From Blastocystis hominis (taxonomy: Eukaryota; Sar; Bigyra; Opalinata; Blastocystidae), in contig NW_013171819.1 of NCBI RefSeq assembly GCF_000151665.1, forward strand, positions 310,001 to 374,000: DNA of 64,000 nt, read 5' to 3'. Numbering within the stretch: position 1 is the first letter of the stretch; the number at the start of each line of letters is the position of its first letter. The notes under the pieces are model-generated. The model had not been told where the DNA came from. It did not search any database and worked only from the letters and a program-made list of their open reading frames with translations. Positions 33,657-43,561 of the stretch are shown one piece after another. Made by a program: the position numbers and the translations under genes.

Positions 33657-36600
33657 ATGAAAAAGACGCTCGTCTGCTCCCTCGAGGCGAAGCTGTTCAT
33701 TCAGAAGGATCAGGCGGCGCTCTCGCCTGTTTTTGACCTTGATTCGTATGTAGAGTCCGAAAGCAATCGTCCTAACAATCTCTTCACGCAGAAAGACTCG
33801 GAGAAGGCGAAGGAGATCTGCATTCTGCGAAAGGACTGGAATCAAATCGATGCGTGTTTCTATCTCGTGAATGGCGAATGGATGCGTCGCTGGATCGATT
33901 ACATCTTCGTACCGCCTTCGCTTCGTGGATTACCCGTAGGAGGATCAATTTCACCCAGGACCGATCGACAACTCGTCTCTCCTCGTCCGTTCGACCGGAT
34001 TCCGATCATTCCTAGTGGTCCCAGTCCTGCGAAGACTTGACCTCCATCTGTGTGTTGCAGCCCGGTCTGCTCCAGGGTCTCGACTTCTACATCGTCAATC
34101 CCACCGTCTGGCATTATCTTGCGCGCCGCTACGACTATTCCTACGCCCTCCTCGTCCGTGATGGCTCCAGCCGCGCTCCGCGCCTCCGTTCTCCCTGCCA
34201 CTCCTCCACACAAAGCGACGAGGAGCTCTTCAACAAGTACTCCCTCCCCTCCCGCAGCCCATCGCGCATCTCCGTCCTCATGCCTCCCTCCGACGCGCCC
34301 TCGCCTCCCTCCGTCCCCGACCAATTCCTCCACGCGCCGCGCTGCTCTCTGCGCGCTCGGATCCCCTGCGTGGTCTGCGGCGAGGACGCTCTGCTGCGCT
34401 GCCGCCGCTGCCAGCGCGTTTTTTACTGCAGCTTCGCATGTCGGAGCGCGCATTTCCCCTTCCACCGCTACGCCTGCAGCGCGCCCACCGACGCCGACAC
34501 GCAGCCCATGCTCCCCGCGGAGTGCGCCGTCAGCGACCTCCCCGCGGGGACGGAGCAGGTCCGCCAGGGCATCGCGAACGCGGGGAACACGTGCTATTTA
34601 TCCGCGGGACTGCAGTGCCTGTTCTCGGTGGCGCCGCTGCGGCGCCTGCTGCTCAGCCGGCAGTTCGAGCGGTATCTGCGGTCGGAGGTGGATTCCCGCG
34701 GGGAGGGTGATGGGTAGAGGCGCGGTCTGAGCGACGCGCTGAGCCAGCTGTTCGCGGATATGCGGTTCGGGCACAGCCCCGCGTCGGCGGTTGGGTTGGC
34801 GGGGAGAAATGAGGAGTAGTGGCTGGTGCGGTCGGCGCTGCTGCGCAGGCATCCCGAGCTCTCGCTGTGGAGCCAGGAGGACGCGCACGAGGCCGTGGAG
34901 AAGATCCTGGACGCGCTGCAGGACGAGTGGACCGTCGTCGCTCCGCGGCGAGCCAGGGAGCCAGGCAGTGGGGAAACCACGAATGGGGAAACCACGAATG
35001 GAGAGAGAAGGGAACCACGGGGGCAAAAGGCCGGTTTGAATGAAATGAATGCGTTGGCCATGGATTTGAAAAGTTCGAAAGCAATCGATGATTCAATCGA
35101 TGGTTCAATCGATGATTCAATCGATAATTTCCACGATGGTTCAAGCAATAAATCAATTAATAATTCAATTAATGATTCAATTAATAATTCTATCGATGGT
35201 TCGCCCACTGATTTCAATGCTTCCTCCAATTCCAGACCCTCCTCCCCGCGGGGAGACCGCGTGTTCCCCACGTCGGAGCGCGGCGCCTGGGCTTCGCTCT
35301 GCCACGAGGCCTTGTCTCCGATCACCGCGGTTTTTTCGTGTTTGCTGCGCAGCGTGAGCACGTGCGGCTCCTGCGGTGCCTCCGTTTCCACCACCCAACA
35401 AGCCACCTCGCTCTCTCTCCCGATCCCCGCGGGACACCGGCTGCAAGTCACCGTGATTCTGTACCATCCGATCTACATCGACGACTCCCTCCTAATCGCG
35501 CCAAAACCGCGGCAACTCGCCTTGCTGGTGCACCAAAACTGTTCGCTGCACCAATTGCAGGCGCTGCTCTCCCAGGCGGATTTGATGCACGGCCCGGAAG
35601 AGTGCTACGCGCTCCACGCCGCGTCTGGACAGTGGAAACCGTGGAAACTGTTGAGGCGTAGAGTGGCGACAGCTGATTGGGTGAACGGACGCATGACGGA
35701 GGGACGCAATCTGGTGTGCCGCGTGCTCCCCAACGCGAAGATTTCCGCGGGGATGGAGCACGTGCGGTGGATCGGATTGGAAGTTCTGCAAGAAGGCCGG
35801 CTGAAGAAACTCCCGCGGTCGGTGCTGCTGGGGATGGGCGGGTTAACCGCGGGGAGACTGTGGGCGCAGCTGGAGCTGCTGTGTAGAAACGGAGAAGCGG
35901 GTGAACGGTAGACGAATCGATCGAGAGCGTGTGGTTCCGGTGTGGAAACGGGGAAACCGTGGAACTGCCGAAGGAGGAGAAGAGAATGCTGGAGACGGTG
36001 ATTCCTGCAGATGCGATGACGCTGGTGATTACCATTCAGCCCACGGTGCGGCATGTGCTGCAAAACACGCAGCTGGCGACCACGGCGACGACAGCGACGA
36101 CAGCGGCGACTAATGGACAGATACGACATGCATTTATCACGACCTTGTCCGCACTGGCAATGACGTCGGCATCGCCCTCTCTGTTCATTGATCCGTCGAT
36201 TTCCGGGGAGAGGGAGCGAGACGAGGGGACATTGCGATTAGAGACGTGTCTACAGAATTACTTCCGGAGGGAGATTTTGGACTTCAATGCGGATTATACG
36301 TGCGAAAAGTGCAAGAAAGTGGTCGAGCTGGTGCGCGATTTGCAGATGGTACATCCGCCGCTGATTTTAATTTTGCATTTGATGCGATTTGCGTTCGACG
36401 CGAACGGAGCGGTGAAGATTTACGAAAATGTGAAGTATCCGCTGCATGTAGGAGATGGCGGGAAAATGAATGGCAGGGATTGGACGTGTCGAAATACTTT
36501 GGAATGGAGGAAGGAAGCGTGGTGTAGGATTGGGGAAAGGGAGTGAGGATGAGATATGACTTGATCGGAGTGATTGACCATCTGGGAACGACGAGCGGAG

Positions 36601-36767
36601 GTCACTACATTGCGTTTATCAACATGGCGACGAATCCAGAAAATGAGAGGGAACTCGATTGGTTCTGTTTCAATGATACGCAGAGGACTCCACTGATGCA
36701 GCAACAAGTGGAGGATAATCCCAATGCGTATGTGCTGTTTTATCAGTTGCGAACGAAGAAAGTTTGA
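33657..36767 (+). CDS. ubiquitin-specific protease with DUSP and MYND domains
   Basis: Eight exons (introns of 24-31 nt) give 968 residues. The N-terminus is a DUSP domain (CFYLVNGEWMRRW, HPGPIDNSSLL, YIVNPTVWHYLARRY). A MYND zinc finger follows (CVVCGEDALLRCRRCQRVFYC then CRSAHFPFHRYAC). The catalytic Cys box is IANAGNTCYLSAGLQCL, then SQEDAHEAV. A low-complexity insert (GETTNGETTNGE, then DSIDGSIDDSIDN) sits inside the fold. The zinc ribbon is CGSC and CEKC, and the His box is GTTSGGHYIAF. All catalytic residues appear present. This is the USP15/USP19-type domain grouping. The substrate is unknown. An encoded TGA closes it. Confidence 0.88.
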
Positions 36768-37131
36768 TGGTTGCGATTGTTGATTTTGTTGTTTTCTTAT
36801 TGTTCTTAGTGTTCTTAGTGCTCATGGAATGTTTATTGAATCAAAGAATTTGAATTGGGTGTATTCATAGAGCAACCACACAAGTAGGGTAGTGTGCGAT
36901 GTTACGTAAACCAGTTGATATGAAAATGTACGATTTACCCACGATGCCATGTATTCTGCCCATTGAATCGCTCTACCCTCCAATTTCAATCATACCAAGA
37001 AAAGGTTATTTGCAACCAACCATTTATCCATCGTACATCCCGCTTTGATTATCGATAGAATGGATCTCGATCCCGATCCCGATCCCCGCACCTTCTCTCC
37101 TATTCTCAAACAAACACTCCAACTAACCAAA
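36768..37131. other. convergent 3' region
   Basis: About 360 bp between the ends of USP and PP1. It includes a short GATCCC-type tandem repeat near 37068-37085 and the PP1 TGTTTGTT element near 37110. No gene seen. Confidence 0.4.
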
Positions 37132-38229
37132 CTAGCTCGAATACTTTTCCTTATCATAATGCTTCTTCGACTTCACTCCTCCCATTTCATCCAGCGAATC
37201 GGACGTCAAATCTTGATTGTTTTGCATCCGCTGCTTCGACGAGACTGCCTTCAAAATCTACGCGTAACGCGCATTCTCCCTCGAAATTCCCACTTGGAAC
37301 GAGCACATCAGCGTCTCATCCACACTCATCATGGCTCCCGCGTTATCGAACTCTCCGCAATAATTCGGTGCAGAAAACACGGTAACCAAGTGTCTGTCCG
37401 CGAAAAACTCATAACCGTCCTCCACCACTTGATGTGCCCGACATACCAAATCCAAGTCTTGTTCCTCCAAAAACGCGTGAACCACGTCTTCTGCGAATAT
37501 ATAGCTCACGCCTCGATCGTTTAGGCCCCATCCAGAAGCAAGCTCGTACTCCGGATCGGACCACAGCAGATCGCAGAGGAGTCCGTGATCTGGTACGATG
37601 CAAGGACGCTGGATGGATTCGATCTGCGATAGCGATGTTAAATCGGGAGAGAGACCACCGTGCATGCAGATGATGCGGTCATCGACGAGGGCGCATACGG
37701 GGAGGTATTTGAAGCATTCGGAGAAGGCCTTCCAGAGCCGAATGCTGTAGCGACGCTTGCATTCGTCGTAGAAGCCGTAGATTTTGTTGATGTTGTCTGT
37801 TTCGTGGTTTCCGCGCAGAAGGAAGAAGTTGTTGGGATATTTTACTTTATAGGCGAAGAGAAGGCAAATGCACTCAATACTCTGCTTGCCTCGGTCCACG
37901 TAATCTCTACATCGCAAGCAAGGCAAGGGACGAACCCGAGAAACAGATAATTTGCTTTTGGAGGGTAGTCTCCGTATTCAAACAAACGAAGAAGATCGTA
38001 ATACTGACCGTGAATGTCGCCTAGCCTGTAAGCACTCCAAAAATGCTGCAGTACCGCATATCTGAATCGGAGCCTTCAGCCGCAGAAGCATCGGCTGGGA
38101 TTTGAAGATCTCTTGCGCTTTTCCACAGAGAGTGCGGATCCACTCTTCCGGCAAGTTCACCTGCACTCCCGGCCTTTCCTTCTTAACGCTAAAGAGCGTG
38201 GTAATAATTGTGTCGATGTCAAAGTCCAT
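37132..38229 (-). CDS. protein phosphatase PP1 catalytic subunit
   Basis: Four exons (introns of 34, 29 and 36 nt) give 332 residues. Metal and catalytic motifs are complete: [58 protein letters not shown] and [20 protein letters not shown]. Sequence choices ([16 protein letters not shown]) place it in PP1 rather than PP2A. The start [14 protein letters not shown] fits. After [14 protein letters not shown] a longer than usual basic tail ([13 protein letters not shown]) ends at an encoded TAG, followed by TGTTTGTT. Confidence 0.93.
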
Positions 38230-38298
38230 GAGTCTAGAAACGGATAGAACGCTGTCCAGAGCTAGGAGCCACTACGAAATCCCAAATCGCACGTATAC

Positions 38299-38310
38299 AA
38301 CAAACACACC
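38299..38310 (-). terminator. poly(A) element creating the HisRS stop
   Basis: Reverse strand: T (38311), spacer GGTG (38307-38310) and TGTTTGTT (38299-38306). The T is the first base of a TGG codon. Confidence 0.8.
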
Positions 38311-41229
38311 AAAGAGTGTTTTGATGAACTCCCTGCTTCTTCAACTCGTCCACGACGCTCTCGACGGGAATGGTAACCTCCTCTCTCGTCTGCAGATTCT
38401 TCAAGTTCACCTTTCCCTGCTTCATCTCCTCCTCTCCCACGACCACGATCCATTTCACTCCGCTCTCCAGCGCGTACGTCAGCTGTTTCTGCAGCTTCGG
38501 GTTGGCCTGATACCCAAACTCGGCCTTGATTCCGTTCCTCCACAGCATCCCCGCGATGCGCATGCGCTGCGCGGCGAGCTCCTTCCCCGCGGAAGCGACG
38601 AACACATCGCACGGCGCGCAGCGCAGCGTTCCCTCGTCGGCGGCCTTCTTCTCGAGGATGGTGAACACGCGCTCCACGCCGATGGAGATGCCCACACAGG
38701 GGATTTGCTTGCCGCTGGCGCTGAACATGCCCACGAGCTTGTCGTACCGCCCGCCCGCGCCGATGGACCCCACGCCGTAGGGGTTGTCCAGCAGCACCAC
38801 CTCGTAGATCACGCCCGTGTAGTAGTCCAGCCCGCGGGCCAGCGACATGTCGAACGACAGTTTCGCCAGATGGCCCATCGCTTCTAAATACCCGAACAGA
38901 CGCCGCATCGACGCCAGCGCCGCCCACGCCGCGCCGTGCGACCGCATGCACGGCATCGCCTCCAGCCGCTCCAGCACCTCCCACGGCGTCCCGCGGATCT
39001 CCACGAACTCGCGGATGCGGTCGGCGACTTCCGCGGGGAGCCCCTTCTTCTCGGTCATCTCGAAACGCACGGCCTCCCAGGGCTCTTTATCGAGCTTGTC
39101 GATCGCCGAGCCGATGGCGCGGACCTTCCCCGCGGGGACGCCGCAGATCTCCATCATGCCGTCGAGCAGCGCGCGGTGGTTGATCTTGACGGCGATGTTG
39201 CCGACGCCCACCTCCTCGTAGACCTCGATTCCCGCGGCAATGACGTCGGCGTCGGCGGTCATGTCGTCGTAGGCGCCGGCGACGTCGAGATCGCACTGCG
39301 TGAACTCGCGGAAGCGTCCCTTGGAGGTGGCGGGGTTGTCGCGGCGATAGACCTTGGCGATGTGGAACCGCTTCAGCTGGCTCACGCCGTGCACGGCCAG
39401 GTACCGCGCGAACGGCACCGTGAGGTCGTACCGCAGCGCGAGCAGTTCGCCGCCCTGGTCCGCGAGGTCGTAGATGAGCTTGGAGTCCTCGCCGTACTTC
39501 CCGGTCAGCGTCTCCTTCTCCTCGAACACCGGCGTGTCCAGCTCCACGCCGCCGTGCCGCTCGAACACCGCGCGGATCTGCGAGAACAGCCGGTGTCGGA
39601 TCGCCATCTGCTCCGGCGTGAAGTCGCGCGTGCCCTACCGACAACCGCGGGGAAAGGAAGTACCTTCGGGAGCTTCGGCTTGCGGTGCACGCCGCCCGAC
39701 TTCAGCGCGTCCAGCAGCGCCGCGAGGTGGCTCGGGAGCACGCGCAGCAGAATTTCTCGAGGTTCCGTCGTGGCGAGAGCGAGGTTCTGCTGCGCGACGA
39801 CGGCGAGAAGCTGCGTGATGCCGTTCCCGAAGTTCACGCGCTTCGCCGCCTTCTGCGCAGCCTTCGCGGCCTTCTTCGCCTCCTTCGCGGCTCGCTTCTC
39901 GCGGATCTTCGCTAGCGTCGCTTCGTCCAGACCCGCTTCTTCCTTCGCGCGCTCCGCCGCCAGACGCGCCTCGATGGAGGGGTCCAGCGTCTTCGCGGGG
40001 CCCGACGCCGCCGACGCTTGCTGGGACAGCGCTTCCAGCTTCTAGACGGAACGGGGAAACGGGGAAACCCACTTGGAGAGAATGCGAGTAGATGATGCTG
40101 AGGAGGGTCTCCAGCGCGTCGATCCGCTCGAGGAGCGTGAGAGGAACGCGAAGGCTGCGCTCGGAGGTGGCCAGCGCGGCGATCTGATTGGCTGTTCGCT
40201 CGGAAAGCGCCGACCAATCAGATTCGATCTTCGCTTCCTGCGCCATGCGAAGCATGTCTACGTCGAAGTGGGGCGAAAATCGCACGGCTCGCGATGTCTT
40301 CGATCTGCTCGTCGATGCTTCGCGCGAAGGAAAACAAGGTCGCCGATCCGCGGGATGTCGGCGGAGCGTTGAGTTCTGCCTGCAGACTCAGTTTAAACTG
40401 CTTGCAATAGTCGTAGAGCGGGCCGAGCAGCTCGGGGAGCGGCTGGACGAGCGAAGTGCAATCCGATTGGAGATTCGATGCGCCGAAAAGAGCGACGCGG
40501 AGCATCTGCGCGACGTACGCAGCGTTTCGGTGCAGATGGTCAACCTGGATGAAAGGGGAAACCGGGAAACCACTTCGTAAACGGACTCGGAGAGAGAGTC
40601 GAGTTTGGCGCCCAGAAGGGAGAGGAGGAGGGCGGAGCCCATAAGGAGGAGATTGTTGAGACGCTCGACACGCTTGAAAATCAGGTAGCAGAGAGCGGTG
40701 GTGCGAGGAGAGAGCTGGGAGATGAGGCATGGAGTGGGGGCGGTACAGCGCTGAGGATCTCGCGCTCGTGCTCCGTAAGGGGCATTTTCTCCTCTTTGAA
40801 GGGCTCGATTTCGTCGGGGAGGGAAAGAATGTTCAGAGGCAGGTCCTTGTTCTCATTGAGCACAGCAATGAGGCCTCGTGTGAGCTGCTCGCTAATTCCG
40901 TCACTCTACTGCTTGTTTGTTTGAGACGTCCCTACCTTCAACAAAGCGAGGAGCGAAAATACGAGAGATGCTCTCGCCACGTCCTCCAGCACAGGGACGT
41001 CTACCTTTTCCACGCTACAATAAAGACGAGCCAAAAATCACAACTTTACCGTAGTGAGCTTTGCACCCTTCTTCTTTCCAGGCGTTTGGATCTAGAAGGT
41101 ATCCACCAGTCTCAAATCCCGAACCTTGGCCAAATACGCAGGATCGACCTGAATCACGCTTCTGTCGAAAATCACTGCGTCCAGATCCTCGAGAGTCACT
41201 TGTTTGTCACCAAGCTGAATTCCAGCCAT
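38311..41229 (-). CDS. histidyl-tRNA synthetase with long N-terminal extension
   Basis: About 890 residues in nine or so exons. The C-terminal half is a class II HisRS: KGTRDFTPEQMAIRHRLFSQ (motif 1 region), YRRDNPATSKGRFREFTQCD (motif 2), LARGLDYYTG and GSIGAGGRYDKLVGMF (motif 3 and histidine A), plus the anticodon-binding domain (KAEFGYQANPKLQKQ). The first 400 or so residues (MAGIQLGDKQVTLEDLDAVI onward) are helical, with a Lys/Ala-rich stretch (KEAKKAAKAAQKAAKR) before the synthetase core. Long N-terminal extensions are known in some plant and protist HisRS; I do not know their function. The frame runs past the natural end, and the stop is predicted to be made by polyadenylation after ...QNTL. 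Confidence 0.88.
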
Positions 41230-41286
41230 TGCAAAAAATACTTCTGCTGTCCCCCGTCCAAAGTGATTTCCAACAAACACGCCAAA

Positions 41287-42540
41287 CTACTCGCTTTTCT
41301 TATGCTTCTTTCCACTGCTCTGGCTCTTCTTCTTCTTCTTCTTCTTCTTCTCCTCATCCTCATCCTCATCCTCCTCATTCTCTGACTCTGTATCCGAGGC
41401 TCCCTCATAGCCCTCCTTCGTGACCTGTCGAATATTCTCCCTCTCCCTACCCTTCATGGCTCCCGCCTTGCCTACGTCACGAAGGCTCTCAGTCCGATGC
41501 GTAGCAAGAGAATGAACCAGTACCAATGCAGGATATAAAGGACGATGAGACATGCGATCTGCGCGAAGAAGATCCACTCGGCTTTGAGCATTTCGATGCG
41601 CGGCACGTTGCTGTAGAGCTTCCAGCACACCGCGAGGCCCTTCTGGAGGAACAAATAGGGCAGCAGGTAGAGGCGCTCGTAGGACCAGACCGCGCAGGTG
41701 AGGACGTATTCGGTCTCCAGGATGAAATAGTCCTCGCTGCCGCTGATCTTGCAGAGATTGAGCAGCTTCAGAGTGTCGATGAGGATGTCGCTGAAATCAT
41801 GGAGCTGTGGGTGAGGGGTGCGAGGAAGAGAGGACGAAGAGAATGAGAAGGCCGAGGTGGTAGTAGCGATCGTAAGCGACGTCTGCGCGTGAAAAGCGAT
41901 GCGGGAAGACCTACAGCACAGACTGAGGGTCGCGATGTGGTGGACGAACAGCTCGTAGTAATCCTTCTTGCGCTGGTTGACGAACACGTGGCGGTACGCT
42001 TGGAACAACCAGAGAGCCTGGACATGAGGGGAGATGGAAGAGGAGCACGATCTGAGAAATGAACAGGTATTTGATGCTGTCCGGAGTGATCTCTTCCTCG
42101 GACACAGAGAAAAAGAGGCGTTCGCCTTCAAACCAATTATATTTCCGGAGGAGCAAGTATTCCCAGAACGAAAAAATAGAATGATACACGAGCTGCCAGC
42201 CTTGATCTACAAACTTCTTCAAGGCTAAGTTGTGAGAAAGAGGATCTCCTAAGCATGAAGCGCGGCCAGCTTCCATACCATGGTGTTCATCACTGAGCCA
42301 CGTGCGAGAAAGCCATCTTCCAAAGATTCGCAAACAATACTCAACACTTAAAACTAGAACGGTAACGATGATCGTCATGGCGACAAGCGTCCAGAAGTAC
42401 CGACCCTCGATATAGAGGTTCCGACTTAAACGTAAATCCACGAGATCTACATCCTACATAACAAATGCAGCTAGCGAGGTAAATAGGATGGGTAGCAAAA
42501 TGTCGAGTAAAGGATTAGGTTTATAAACCTTCTTAGCCAT
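41287..42540 (-). CDS. ceramide synthase (LAG1/CerS, TLC domain)
   Basis: An ER multi-pass acyl-CoA:sphingoid-base N-acyltransferase. The start MAKKVYKPNPLLDILLPILF is joined by a 33-nt intron to RNLYIEGRYFWTLVAMTIIV. Lag1 landmarks are KFVDQGWQLVYHSIF, the sequence QRKKDYYELFVHHIATLSL with the paired histidines, and HDFSDILIDTLKLLN with the aspartates. Several hydrophobic segments follow. The tail is acidic then poly-Lys (DEDEDEEKKKKKKKKSQ), which may be an ER-retention signal. No homeodomain-like insert is seen. An encoded TAG at 41287-41289 is followed by TGTTTGTT, which lies within the 57 bp before the HisRS start. Confidence 0.87.
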
Positions 42541-42593
42541 TTTCTCAGAGAAAAAGTTTGGCGCAATTGGAGTTTCATTTGTATACAAAATTA

Positions 42594-43394
42594 ATGAATT
42601 CATTTCAGAGTATCACATTTAGATCATACTCAAAATCTTCTGGATGGAGTGACTGGGTCAAGGTGGGAACCATATCCGGAAAGCCTGATTCGAATGATGC
42701 TCTTACGAGTCTGCAGTTTAAGTACACCGGCGTGGGTAAGCTCGACATTCAAACATACTTGGAGAGCAAAGAATGGGTCCAAGCTTCTTCGGACGGTTCG
42801 ATTTGTGGAGATACCCAATGTGAAAAGATTATACATGCCCTACGAATGAGCTTAAAGAATGCTGTTGGTTATCATGTTTTTTACCGCGTGTGTTTCGAAG
42901 ATGGAAACTGGACCCACTGGAAGCGTGATGGAGATATGGTTGGAGATACAGCGTGCCAGCACTATATTGTCGCTTTAGATGTACGTTTTGCTATGGATGA
43001 ACCTCATCTTCAATATCGCCTTTATATTTTTAACGTTGGATGGACAAATTTCGTAGGAGACAATCAGGTCGCCGGACTCGAAGGCAAGGGACAGCGGGCC
43101 GAAGCGCTTTATATTCATTACACGGGTCCTGGGCGTATTATGCTGCGTTGTCATGTGCAGAACTATGGCTGGATGTCTGACGTGCAAAACGACATGGTTG
43201 GAGGCACGCAAGGGAAGGGTCTTCGTCTGGAAGCCATTCAGCTGCGCTTGGTGGAAGCGGAGGGTTATCACATTTACTACAGCGTTTGTGTGAAGGGAAT
43301 GGGCTGGCAGCCGTGGGTGAAGGACGGAGAGACAGCCGGAACCGAGGGCAAATCGACTCCCCTTGAAGCCCTGCGAATTCGAATTGCATTGTAA
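42594..43394 (+). CDS. six-repeat ChW (clostridial hydrophobic W) domain protein
   Basis: A single exon of about 266 residues made entirely of six units. Each has a Trp-x-x-[WFV] start, a glycine pair about eight residues on, and an LEA/HAL-type strand, for example MGWQPWVKDGETAGTEG followed by LEALRIRI. This is the ChW repeat, known mainly from secreted or surface proteins of Clostridia and other Firmicutes. No signal peptide, membrane helix or enzyme domain is visible. The gene is intronless in a region where neighbours have several introns, which supports acquisition from a gut bacterium. It has a local-type 3' end (TAA then TGTTTGTTTG near 43420), so it appears domesticated. The frame is open upstream to 42558, without an ATG. 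Confidence 0.75.
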   Translation: MNSFQSITFRSYSKSSGWSDWVKVGTISGKPDSNDALTSLQFKYTGVGKLDIQTYLESKEWVQASSDGSICGDTQCEKIIHALRMSLKNAVGYHVFYRVCFEDGNWTHWKRDGDMVGDTACQHYIVALDVRFAMDEPHLQYRLYIFNVGWTNFVGDNQVAGLEGKGQRAEALYIHYTGPGRIMLRCHVQNYGWMSDVQNDMVGGTQGKGLRLEAIQLRLVEAEGYHIYYSVCVKGMGWQPWVKDGETAGTEGKSTPLEALRIRIAL

Positions 43395-43561
43395 AGTTTT
43401 TTGTGTTGTATTGTTGTTGTTGTTTGTTTGAATGAATGAATGAATGAGTGAGTGATTTAAACGAGCCAGCAAGCAATGGATGAATGTTTTTTTATTAGTT
43501 CGTTCAAATCATCAAATGATTGTTCTATGTTTGTTTTATAAAAAAACACCTCAAAGCGATA

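Noticed and set aside
38936-40045. Long forward frames opposite HisRS
   Set aside because: Antisense of a well-supported synthetase gene; the composition is typical of reverse-strand artefact.
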